Positions 33,740 to 64,000 of a stretch of 64,000 nucleotides of DNA are shown piece by piece. The stretch comes from Ashinkailepas kermadecensis (Eukaryota; Arthropoda; Thecostraca; Neolepadidae): NCBI GenBank assembly GCA_034440615.1, contig JAOTOM010003850.1:1-64000 (forward strand). Reading direction: 5' to 3'. Position 1 is the first letter of the stretch. Each line of letters begins with the position of its first letter. Under the pieces are notes generated by a model. It worked only from the letters and a program-made list of their open reading frames with translations, was not told where the DNA came from and did no database searches. The translations under genes were made by a program, and so were the position numbers.

Positions 33740-34680
33740 CTATTTAATTATGAATTATCATAGTATTTGTTGGAAGTTGTGAGGCAAGACGAGACCGAGC
33801 AGAAGCCGGCTGCTCTCTCAGCCGTGCTGTATGTTTAGTTTTTTCGGGGTTGTGGTTGAAGAGTGGTGGTGTGTCATCCCATCATCTTCATCACCTTCAT
33901 AAACATGGTATTCTGAAGAGAAAAAAATCCTTTTAGGACAATAATACCAAAAATTATAGATTACAACAAAAGCCTATTATAATCTAACTTAGCCAAACCT
34001 AACCACTTTATATGCTTCATGGAGGTAAAATGTGTGTAGAACTTGTCTTGTGGTAATCTTAAACTGCAATAATACCACTTGTCCAAGCTCTCCACAAACC
34101 TCAGAAGATTTCATCCAGGTTTACCTTGATTGTCAGATGAGATTGCAAATGCCCAGCAAAAGCAGTTCTTGTTATAATGCATTCTGCACAAAATGTGTGG
34201 TCAATGAGTCTTAGGATATCAGCTTAGATACCTAATTTTAATAATGCAAATTTGCAGGGAATTGGACAGCCACATCATCATGTACAAAATAGAAAGAAGA
34301 AAATTTACATAATTTAAAGCAATAATTAAATAATTCAGATCACCATCAGAGGCCACAACTACCAAAGGGCTCATGCACTACACTTGTTGAAAGTGATTTT
34401 GAAGAAACATCATAGTTCCCATTAGTATTGAATTGTGTTGGTACAATACCATTAACTATTCATCTGAACTGAAAGTTGTATATGATGACATAACTAAGAA
34501 TCATTTTACAATCAAAATGAATCTGGATGGAAATTATCAGCATAAACAAGGCTTACAGCAGCATGGTTGGTTTGGTATGATGATATCAGCAGAAATACCC
34601 ATGATAATAAGTCCACCCAAAGGAGAATTACTGAGCATAATTTGTTTAAATGCAGGTGAACAAGGTATTCTTTACAAACT
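33740..34680. other. Unassigned AT-rich sequence
   Basis: No supported gene. Frames are short and AT-biased. Confidence 0.5.
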
Positions 34681-34689
34681 TCATCTTGC

Positions 34690-34960
34690 TGAGCTTAATC
34701 AAAGGTATCTAGAATCTTGGCTGTTATGTCGTTGGGAGTCCTTCATTGAATGTGTTTAATAATAGGCTGGACAAGTTTTTGTTTGGACAATCTTGTTTTT
34801 AAGTTCTAATTAAAGGTGGATTGGGTAATAATTATGCTAGTAGGTATGTGGGTGGGTAGAATGCTGGTAGATAGCTTCATTATAATTTAGGATATAGTAT
34901 TGGTTATAATATTGAGTATCTTTGTACAGGCTTATAGTATCTTCACTTTACAGGCTTAAC
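34690..34960 (+). pseudogene. LINE ORF2 C-terminal remnant
   Basis: Reads VVGSPSLNVFNNRLDKFLFG and then a stop. The PSxNxFxNRLDKF block is the usual C-terminal end of CR1/L2-type LINE proteins, probably the same kind of element as at 13,080-14,078. Only the last few dozen codons are recognisable. Confidence 0.65.
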
Positions 34961-37900
34961 CGAGATGGAACCCTGTGGCTCTTGTTAAGTCTGAAGACCT
35001 TACCACTTAATGACTTAAGCCAAGATACATACAGGATTGGTAGGCGACATATTGTGTCCAGAAATAGGTTGTCACATCAATTAACTAGAAGTTGTAGGTA
35101 TGGTATTCATTGTAATGCTGCAGTTTCACATAAAATGCTGCTGATAAAACAGGACAAAAGTGAGTGAGAAATGAGTCTCTTGAGCAAGGACCAGTCTAAG
35201 GTTTTGCTAGTCCAGGAAAGCTTGCAAATAAATAATGCATGTTAATGTTTGGAAAAATAATATGTTCCTGAATTGTCTGCATCCAAGACACATTGTCCTC
35301 CATAAAATTCTTATCTCACTTTTCTTCTCATTTTGAGGTTGATGATGCTGTGTGATAATGAACTGCTGTGATAAAGATCTCGAGATTCACTGAAAAATGC
35401 CAACTGAAATTTTGATGTCACAAGGTTGGGGAAAATATCCTTTCCATATTTAATAACCAATAATTTCATAGTTCCCATTAGTATTGAATTAGTATAGTAT
35501 TGAAATGACTTAGATGAGTAGATCATGCAGATAATTGGACATGAAATGCACATATGTATTATGTATGCTCCATCAATCATTCCCTTATAGTTTCAGATCA
35601 TATATTGTTCCAAGCTTCATTCTGTTAAATATCATCAGGAACTATCAGACGTATGCCTGCAATGGGAGACAATGACTTGCCTCCACAAGACATTGTAAGT
35701 ATGATGCTGAAATTTAGCAGCTTGTTAGTTATTTCTACTTTCCCTGTGCAACTATTTCTTCATTTTTTCTTAATGATGTCACAGACAGCTTCTGTGTGTG
35801 CATTGCAGTCAAGGGAACTGGCAGCTAGATAAATTTATATCTCCATTGTTGCAAGCTCGATGGTTGTCAGTCATAGTTCTTCACCTAGATAATCAAGACT
35901 GACTAGGCACCAATGCATGATGATCATGACTGTCTGTGACCATTTAAAGCAGTATGTAAGAAGTATCCTCACTGATGAGAAGAACACAAATATGTAGTTT
36001 GGCTTGCTGATAATGGTCTTACAAGTAGGAGAATGACTGTCAGCATTGACAGATTATCATAGTGATGTATGCATTATTGATGTAAGCCACAGGTTTCTGT
36101 CTCAGAAGAGGATTTTCGGGATGACGATCTTGATGTGCAGGGCAATCTATATCCAGCATGCATTGTCATTCAGGTTGTTCAGACATCCAGCAAACTCTGA
36201 TAATTGAAGTTATACCATGATGTCTTTGGTAGGTGTTCATCTATACACAGCATTACTAGTACATTTGTGCACTGCATCCTACTCTACATGGACTTCATAT
36301 TACACTTTGTCATGTGTTGTTTTTTTAATTACTTCACATCAAATATTTGGGAACCATGTGAAGTGTATTTTGTATGATGCTTGCCCATCTTATTTCAGTG
36401 CCTTTTGTTTGTTTTCAGGTCATAGACTTGCCAGGATGCAGAAATTTGAGTTTGAACCTTGTCCATGGCTGTCAAAACAACATTATTATCCATGCTGCAG
36501 ATTGTAGAACAGACACCAATCGTGCTGGTAATTACTTTCAGTCTTTGATGCATGATGTAGTTATCATAGTTGCTATTCGTTTGTATGCTATCAGCGGTGA
36601 TACGTGTTGCCGCAAGCTTGTCTCATCAGTGTGAGGTCCAAAATTATTGGGCAGCTCCCTAGGGAGATGAATGCTTTTTTTTAGTCAGCATGAAAGAGTG
36701 TTTTTTTTAGAGAGTGTGTTTGTTGCTTTCAGAAATTACTTAGCATTGTAATTTCTGTAATTCAGCATGAAATAATTTTTTTTTTAGAGTGTGTTGCTTT
36801 ATAAATTACTTAGTCAGTTATGTTAACACAATCTTATCTAATTTAAGTCCTGGAAGTTAATTGAGTAAATCAGTGCATTTCCTGAGGCTTTTCTTTGCTC
36901 TGGTTAGTTTATATGCTCTGTTTAATGTTTGGGCTCAATGTGCGTTGATCCACAAAATATTATGTTGTAATTGTTGGGTTGTAAAGTATGCATGGGGTCG
37001 TCTTCAAGTCACGGCGTCTTAGCGTTATGGGACCACTTCGCCTCAACATGGAATCTTGCTGTTGGCAAGTACTAATGCCCAAATAACTAACTAGTAATGG
37101 GTGAATATAATCAGTAAGGTCCCAGGGGGACTATCATATGGATGAAATGAACGCGTAGTTGGCCGATATAACAACTACGATCAAGGTAACCATAACCCTC
37201 GCCCCTGCAGGGGATTGGCGCACATCCCACCCCACCAAGAGATTTTGCGACCACGGAAAATCGGCGCAAATTAGTGCGCGCCGCCTAATTATAGTTCAGC
37301 ATAGCTGATGCATATACCTGTCAGGTGACCGTTTTCGGCGTCTGGGTCACACCGGAGCCAGTTTTTATCCGAGACTAGATTTAGTGTTCATTTGTATCCC
37401 TAGGTGAATAAAATTGTTGTTTTGGGGCACTGTTTCAGAAGTTTCTAAATGCGATCAACATTTTGACCTCATGTCACCCTTAACCCATTAGTCGAATGGT
37501 AACATATTGCAATTTGGTCTTAATCCACGATACTGAGGAATGATATGCTGAACATTCCAAGCATGTATTGCTTGCTGGCATTACACAGGAAACGGTTAAA
37601 CGCCAACATTGGCTTTTTTAAAGCTGACCTTTAAACTGATCCGGGAGGTAATCAGTGACCAAAAAAGAATTTGGACTACCAATCGCGAAATCGCATAACG
37701 TGCAACGCTCCGGCTTTTTGTTTCATGTCGCAAACACTCTGTTTATAAATGCTCGGTGGAGGATTTCAACCCCCTTCCCCCAATTCTGCACTGGGTAAGG
37801 TAAAAGTAAAATGTCATGCATTGGTCAGGGTTAAAGTTAAAATAGATCAGCATTCTGAAGAAGAACTAACCAAACCAAATGGTTATTACATCTTTCTTCC

Positions 37901-38564
37901 CATTCACATGTTCTATTGTTGTGCTTTCAGTGATGTGATGTGGCTTACACATATTTAACATTGCCGTTTTGATAATATTTTATAAGCCATGGAACTTACT
38001 TTCAGTAGAGTAAGCTAGTAAGCCAAGCCAGTAAGCCAGTGTCCTGAAGCTTATACTTCATATGTTGAAGGGTATCAGGTCAGGATTTTAAAACTGCTAG
38101 GATATCTGAAGAATACAACAATAAAATAGAAGGTGTGAAGTGGCGTGAAATGTGAAAAGAGTTTTTGGCGGTGTGTTCGTGGCCGCGGCCTTCAAGTGGA
38201 CTTTGGAGAGATTGCCATTACCTATTGCAGTTAAATGCTGCTACATTTCATAGAAGTAATTTTGGAAGTAAACTGCTCTATGATACCGAAATATTAGGTG
38301 TTGGATTCTACTGATATGCGTTTCATGGTATCGGGCAGAACTTCTTGTCATGTCTGTGCTTGCGCTATTCTTGAACATGAAATACTGAAGATTTTTACCA
38401 GACTTTAGCTCTGTGAAGAAATTGCAGTCATTTGATTTTCGTTATAAAAGCTCCAGTCATTGTCGCTCTGACTGGTTTCTCCAGTTTCACAGTTTACCAC
38501 AGCAGTTCGCCTGCAAAAGTTATTCAATAACGATGCAACACCGTGGTCCGGTGTTCCACTCCAG
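34961..38564. other. AT-rich sequence upstream of the first recognised Nup85 exon
   Basis: The missing Nup85 5' exon or exons and promoter should lie in or before this stretch, because the exon at 38,565 begins mid-codon. I searched for the N-terminal Nup85 blocks and for GC-rich exon-like islands and could not support any. No other gene is recognised. Confidence 0.5.
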
Positions 38565-59063
<20,499 letters not shown>

Positions 59064-59164
59064 GCCCCACAGGTAGCCTGCTACACGGTCACGGGCACAG
59101 TGAACGCCAGCCGCAGTGGCACGCAGATGTGACCAACGTTGTTTGTAAGAAAATACAGTTTCTG

Positions 59165-59170
59165 ATTAAA
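59165..59170 (+). terminator. Possible poly(A) signal ATTAAA of Nup85
   Basis: About 100 bases after the stop codon. Plausible by position; the hexamer is the common variant. Confidence 0.4.
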
Positions 59171-60801
59171 AAAAATATCCTGTTTTTTTTTTTTTTTTTG
59201 GGGGGGGGGTCACATTTGGCGTGCATGTTAAGTATGTGGGGCTATGCATTTCGAACAACAGTAACACATTAAGAACAATATCGTTCAGTGAGCTTTAACC
59301 TGCGCCCCACTGACATTCTGTCTCTTGCTTAGCTTAAACAGCTACGGACACATTTCGTTGCTTTTGGCGGCAAACGAGTGCTCAACAAGAGCTTCGATAT
59401 GTTAAGTATATTAAGACCAATTATTGCATGTGGCGTCGCAGGTCAGTTCCAAGATTAACTACCCATGCCAGAAGTCCAACAGACTCAATACAAAAATTCG
59501 TCCGAAAACATTTGGCCATACCCCTCCTCCCCCCGTATTTTGGGAGAAACTGAATTGTGGAAAGGGCTACAAAGTGTCGTCAAAGGCTTATGCTGCAAAT
59601 GCTGGCTGACCGCAAACGGTGCGGCAACGACGTGCGACACTCAATCTCTTACAAGTCAGGTCGCCACTAGACATTTGATTCACCACATATCATCCATTTT
59701 TGAAGTTATTGACTTGAAATTTGCTACGAATATTCCCAACCTGAATCTGAATGACATATTCCGGTTGTGGAAGAAGTGTAAAAATCCGGGAAAATGACAA
59801 CATTATGAGTTTACAAATTTTGACGCCAAGTTGCACAAAAAAATTGCAGCATTAATTACCATAAAGTTCACGGTTGATTCGCGCAAAATGATTGCTGATA
59901 ATATCTTTGTCCCTTGACTTTTGGCGTTTTTGTGTACAACCTTCCTTCAATTCGTTAAAATCCTGTGAGGTAAAGTCGATATGACGTTTCTCACGCCGGA
60001 CCCATAGTGAATTAAAATTTCGTTTTTGGCCACTAGCTGTGGAATTGATGTGCGAACAGGCACTGCAAGCTTATACTTGATACCGCTGCGCGTTTTCAGG
60101 CATTACAAACATTCGCCATGGGTCAGATTCTGCCCCGCCCCCGTCTAGTGGAGAGATAGAGTTAGCAAACCCAAACGTTTTGAGTACGTTGATCACGGTG
60201 ACGACTTTTTTTTTGAGAACTTAAAGCAATAACAATTATTAGATATAAACAACCCAAAACATACATGCGACGTTTCGACTTTTTGCCATGATCATTTTGC
60301 CAGAGCATACTTGCACTGGCACAAATCAGTTTTACGAGCATGAAAAGTCACGTCATGTGACAAAATAATGATATCCATAACCACACATCTCTTGAAGGTG
60401 AATACACCAAAAAATGTGCAAACACTCCGCGCAGCGTAAAATCTCACGTACCGATGTCTATTATAACACATACCACGACGATGTTTGCGTATTTAACGAT
60501 GGTTTGTGGTCACAAATGTACACACAGCACAGTGTAAGCACCTTAAGACTTGCGTGTCTCGCTGTGCCCAAAATTTATAACATATAATTGACATTCGTCA
60601 GGCTAATGGTCAGGCTTCATGTGCTAGTGGGTTCTGGCATATGCTTCCCTAATGGACGTGAACCATCGACGTAGATGCGCATCCCCGAATTGCTCGTAAG
60701 ATCTATCTCGTGTGCACCTTTTCGTTTTTCAAAGGTAAAGCTGATGGCGCACATTTTGTATGTCACTTGGAACGCACATACACTTGTGTGTATGTGCGTG
60801 T
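59171..60801. other. Intergenic sequence, nothing recognised
   Basis: T-run and G-run at 59,181-59,209. The rest, to 60,801, is unassigned non-coding DNA with a few short open frames. Confidence 0.5.
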
Positions 60802-60856
60802 TTGTTAGTTATTGCAATTTAGGGGCGCATCGACTGCATAGAATATATAGCGCCCA
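60802..60856 (-). mobile_element. Micro-retroposon (SINE tail-like) with 13-bp target duplication
   Basis: On the minus strand: GGGCGCTATATATTC, TATGCAGTCGATGCGCCCC and TAAATTGCAATAACTAAC, 55 bases. It is flanked by perfect TGTATGTGCGTGT (60,789-60,801 and 60,857-60,869). Confidence 0.85.
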
Positions 60857-61445
60857 TGTATGTGCGTGTGCGTGTAAGCAAGCTACTACTATCGGCATAA
60901 AGACTGATACGAAATATGCTTAACATGCCTCATAGTCGAATTCCACACACCATGTCTTCATCGTGTACATTTCACTTCGTACGCCAACAATTTCCAAAAT
61001 GTTCAACCGATTGCATTATTCCCCTTTGAAGCGACTCGCTAGGCCTCTATTTGAAGGTAGACAAAGGATCAGATGGCTCGGTTTCCTAGTTTTGTATATA
61101 CGCAAAGCAAAACAAGAACGATTAGAGGACGAATACTCCCCTTTTCAGCGCGAGTGTTAAACCTGCTTTTCTCAATCCTGACTCAATCGAAACCGTGGCT
61201 ATATCTTGGAGTCGCGAGTGAGGAGAAGAGGCATGCGCATGGGCAACTCGTGTGTGGTTAGGTCAGGTCACCATTGTCCCCACAGTAACCAGCAGTTGTG
61301 GGAAATGCAACGCTCGGGTCGAATATCACATTCACCTGTGGATGTTGACATCCTCTGGCTCTGCGAAAAAGACATGGTTTGATATTTGGTGTGCTCGTTC
61401 ACGTGTATTACATAGCGTGCTTCATTATCATTGTCGCCTGTACAG

Positions 61446-61524
61446 GAAATATCCCAAAATCACCGCATACCCTGCCAGAATGCGCACACAAGCGCGCGCC
61501 CTGCTGACTGATGCGGAGCTGGAA
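61446..61524 (+). CDS. Candidate internal exon of an unidentified gene
   Basis: 79 bases between a good acceptor (TTGTCGCCTGTACAG) and a good donor (GCTGGAA followed by GTAAGC). One frame is open and well biased: KYPKITAYPARMRTQARALL and TDAELE, entering with one codon base and leaving in phase 0. I do not recognise the protein and found no partner exon. It could be chance. Confidence 0.3.
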
Positions 61525-62829
61525 GTAAGCATCCCACGACAGCCCGCGTGCACCCCCCCCCCCCATACACACACACACGAATGGTGGACGGCAACTGGTT
61601 TGTACGGCCACGCGGTGCCGCGACCGCCACGGTACACCACACCGCACCGGCCGGTCGGACTCAGGAACCTGGCGCCCGGCGCTCGCCACAGGCCGCCTGA
61701 CAGGTCACGCATGACGAAGCACACCGGCTCGACCTGCCCTGGCCGGGCGCATTGGTCCCAGATTCGCCCATGTCCGCCCGACGCCACTGCCGTGGTCACG
61801 TACACCCAATACAACTGCCGTGATCACGTTCACGTGCACCAAATACGTATGTCGTGATCACACCAACGTCCGCCCGATTCGGTCGCCGTGGTCACGTCCA
61901 CTCAGTGATCCGCTTAAAAATGTTTCCACTGGGGGGCAACTGCTCCAGAAATACACGCGAACGTTAAGTATTTTCTTACTTTAGCTGGCACTGCCCGCGA
62001 CAATTTAGAAATGTATCGATCACTGGGGTAATTGCCCCTCCAGTTGACATGCTATCGAATCCCTGTGCCCACCGATATTTAAGATGGTCGCCAGGGCGGG
62101 CATCGTGTACATTGGTCCGACGCTGTGTACGATGGCGTGGCCAAAGCGACATCAATCACATCCAGATAGGAAATTCCCACTGGCCAAAATCAGGCTGTTT
62201 AAAGACTGGTGTATGCAGACGAGGCCCGGAAAGCGAAGTCGTACTTCACACACACTAAAGAATGCACGACAATACGATAATACTACCTTCGAGAGCCATG
62301 GTAACGTGTATACGCACCATCACATGTCGCGAGAATAAAAAACACTGAGCATTGCAAGTGAGTGGAACAAGCAATATTCCAATGGTTAAACGTAATGCAC
62401 CGCATGCTAAATGTGCTATGTGCAGCGCCACATCAGCCTTCTTCCTCATCTCATGCAGCAAATTGCACCTTCTTTCCTGGCTCGTCGGCACAAGTGATGT
62501 TCCTTTGGATCTTATGGGTGCGGCGACACCTGTCACGCAAGCCCATCGCCAGTAGGCTTAGTACCAGTGTGCCCGACATCGTTTTCCCTAATACACTGGT
62601 CACCCCACGTGCGTATCCCCTACCACGTCAGTATTCCCCACGTGCATCTGGACATCAAACAAATCTCCTTCCTGACGTGCACCTTTCCTATCGTACGAAT
62701 CACACAAAAATACTCTCCTCCCAAAGAGCCTCTCCCCAACGTGCCTGCTGACTGGCACATGCGTCTCTACCCTGCCAGTTGAGCACCACCTACTCACACC
62801 AGCCGACGACTTTCAGTCGGTCCGCTGAC
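61525..62829. other. Unassigned, partly GC-rich sequence
   Basis: 61,540-61,910 is GC-rich with repeated GATCACGT/GGTCACGT phrases (GCCGTGGTCACGTACACC, GCCGTGATCACGTTCACG, GCCGTGGTCACGTCCACT). No gene assigned. Confidence 0.5.
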
Positions 62830-62937
62830 CTGATCGCCGGCGGTAGGTGTCAAGCAGAGCTTGGCGAGATCTCATCAGTTCAAGCATCCTCTTCGGTTGG
62901 AGCTTCAGCAGCCCTTTGCCATCGTACCAGCCCGATC
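62830..62937 (-). CDS. Candidate internal exon (minus strand), unidentified
   Basis: 108 bases with acceptor CTCGCCCTCCAG and donor CGATCAG followed by GTCAGC. The open frame reads SGWYDGKGLLKLQPKRMLEL and then MRSRQALLDTYRRRS. The composition looks coding, but no family is recognised and no partner exon was found. Confidence 0.22.
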
Positions 62938-63299
62938 CTGGAGGGCGAGTAAATATGACAACTTACAAGTTTGCTGTGCACACACACTGCACGCCCCAGA
63001 CGTCTCCATATCGTATCGCTCATACTAGCGACGGGCCTTTGGAATTTTCCGTTCGGAAACCCGACTTGAGCAACCCGGAAAATAAAGTTCCCTGTGCAAT
63101 AACGAAAACGAAATACAAATGGAAAATAATGAATGTAAATAACGGAATGCGCTCATTCCCTTCAAAGGCAAGCTTTGCTTCTATATTTTGGCCATGTAGA
63201 CAAAACAAGTAGGCCTTTTCAGCGTCTGCTTTAGGCCACAGCAATATGATGATCTATGATGGAAATAACACATACGAGGGTGCGTATATACGTATATAT

Positions 63300-64000
63300 G
63301 CAGGGTGACTCACAAAACGACTGACATTGAAAATAAATGCAGATGTGGTATTAAACAAGAAATTACATAGTTTGATTTCACGAAATGACCACACGTACAA
63401 AGGACACCGTCTTGGTGAAGTTGTGTCATTTGACATGCTTATCTACAGCACTATTAGGGGACGAGTGGTCTAGGGGTAAGATGCTCGTCTCGCAATCGAA
63501 AGATTTTGGGTTCGAATCTCACCTGTCGATACTCTTCGCCCGCGACCAATCGGCGTGAGAGATTGGTGACGGTATATGACCTAACGGTCGACGTGTCGTA
63601 AAACCAATAACCAACCAACCATCTACAGCACTATTGACAAAACTAAAATCGTTCAGCTTTATCCTTCCACAAAATCGATTACCTTAATTCAACGGCACTT
63701 CCGGAGCCACTTCAAAACAGAGACAGCACCCAATCTCAGTAAAATTTTGAGCACCACCGATAGACTTTACGAGAGACTCCATGGGAACCTTTGGCAATGC
63801 TCAACTGGGAAAAAGGGGGTAGCCGGAACCGAAGAAGTGGTGCGAAATGTGCAAGAGCTTACTCTCGAAATCTCCGAAATTCGGCGATGCGCATTCCCCA
63901 AGAAATCGGTTGTAGCTTCGCTTCTGGAAAGACATTACCTGACATTTCGTCACACAGACCTGGACCTGTCGCGATACAAGCTTTGGACAAGGCAAAAACC
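63300..64000 (+). pseudogene. Transposase-like element (helix-turn-helix, DUF4817/mariner-type), interrupted
   Basis: It begins with GCAGGGTGACTCACAAAACG, the sort of terminus seen on arthropod Tc/mariner-like elements. Around the SINE, frames read a helix-turn-helix region (IDKTKIVQLY; LIQRHFRSHFKTETAP; ILSTTDRLYERL) and then VVRNVQELTLEI, KKSVVASLLERHYL and RYKLWTRQ, the pattern of the N-terminal DUF4817-type domain of such transposases. The catalytic part would lie beyond the right edge. The 5' part of the frame is broken by the SINE. Confidence 0.65.
63456..63620 (+). mobile_element. tRNA-derived SINE, full length, copy 3
   Basis: 165 bases between perfect 15-bp duplications ATCTACAGCACTATT (63,441-63,455 and 63,621-63,635). 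It starts AGGGGACGAGTGGTCTAGG, has B box GGGTTCGAATCTC, a central GCCCGCGACCAATCGGCGTG, and ends TCGTAAAACC and AATAACCAACCAACC. It is inserted in the coding part of a transposase-like element. Confidence 0.95.

Overview
This is a nuclear genome window from an animal, most likely an arthropod and probably a crustacean (a guess; no species can be named). The evidence is spliced genes with GT-AG introns and GC-rich exons in AT-richer introns, a eukaryotic tRNA gene with a T-run terminator, interstitial TTAGG repeats (the common arthropod telomere repeat), tRNA-derived SINEs, several LINE fragments, and a very large amount of microsatellite and minisatellite DNA. Most long open frames here are repeat artefacts.

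Two protein-coding genes can be read by splicing. (1) On the minus strand at 7,920-21,297, four exons encode almost a complete trypsin-like domain. The catalytic His is Ser and the catalytic Ser is Leu, while the Asp, the cysteines and every splice site are intact. I read it as a non-catalytic serine protease homologue; its exons 5' of the domain were not found. (2) On the plus strand at 38,565-59,063, eleven exons join in phase into 594 residues matching the nucleoporin Nup85 (Nup75 in flies), lacking only about 60 N-terminal residues. A 73-nt tRNA-Val(CAC) gene sits in its second recognised intron.

Layout: 0.2-4.0 kb and 26.0-30.1 kb are two diverged direct copies of one long non-coding repeat carrying a 51-bp satellite. 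They bracket the protease-homologue interval. 6.8-9.0 kb holds minisatellites around the last protease exons. 10.9-12.3 kb is rich in AGGTCA motifs. 13.0-17.8 kb holds three LINE remnants. 17.9-25.7 kb is a head-to-tail family of degenerate C/A-rich repeat units into which a 1.31-kb tRNA-headed retroposon, a 167-bp SINE and a 52-bp micro-insertion have jumped. 25.7-26.0 kb is simple sequence. 30.1-31.7 kb is another degenerate GGGACCCTC-type repeat. 31.9-38.5 kb is AT-rich with telomere-like tracts and a LINE tail. 38.5-59.1 kb is Nup85. 59.1-64 kb is mostly unassigned, ending in a transposase-like fragment interrupted by a full-length SINE with a 15-bp target duplication.

The most interesting signals are: (a) four Nup85 exon boundaries (acceptors at 44,756, 50,600 and 55,911; donor at 49,135) carry tandem minisatellites made of copies of that exon edge, splice site included, giving strings of decoy splice sites; (b) a dispersed insertion of only about 50 bp, seven copies, several with target-site duplications, equivalent to the 3' tail domain of the local SINE; (c) filled and empty insertion sites that can be compared within the window; (d) repeated DR4, IR1 and ER1 arrangements of AGGTCA in two repeat regions.
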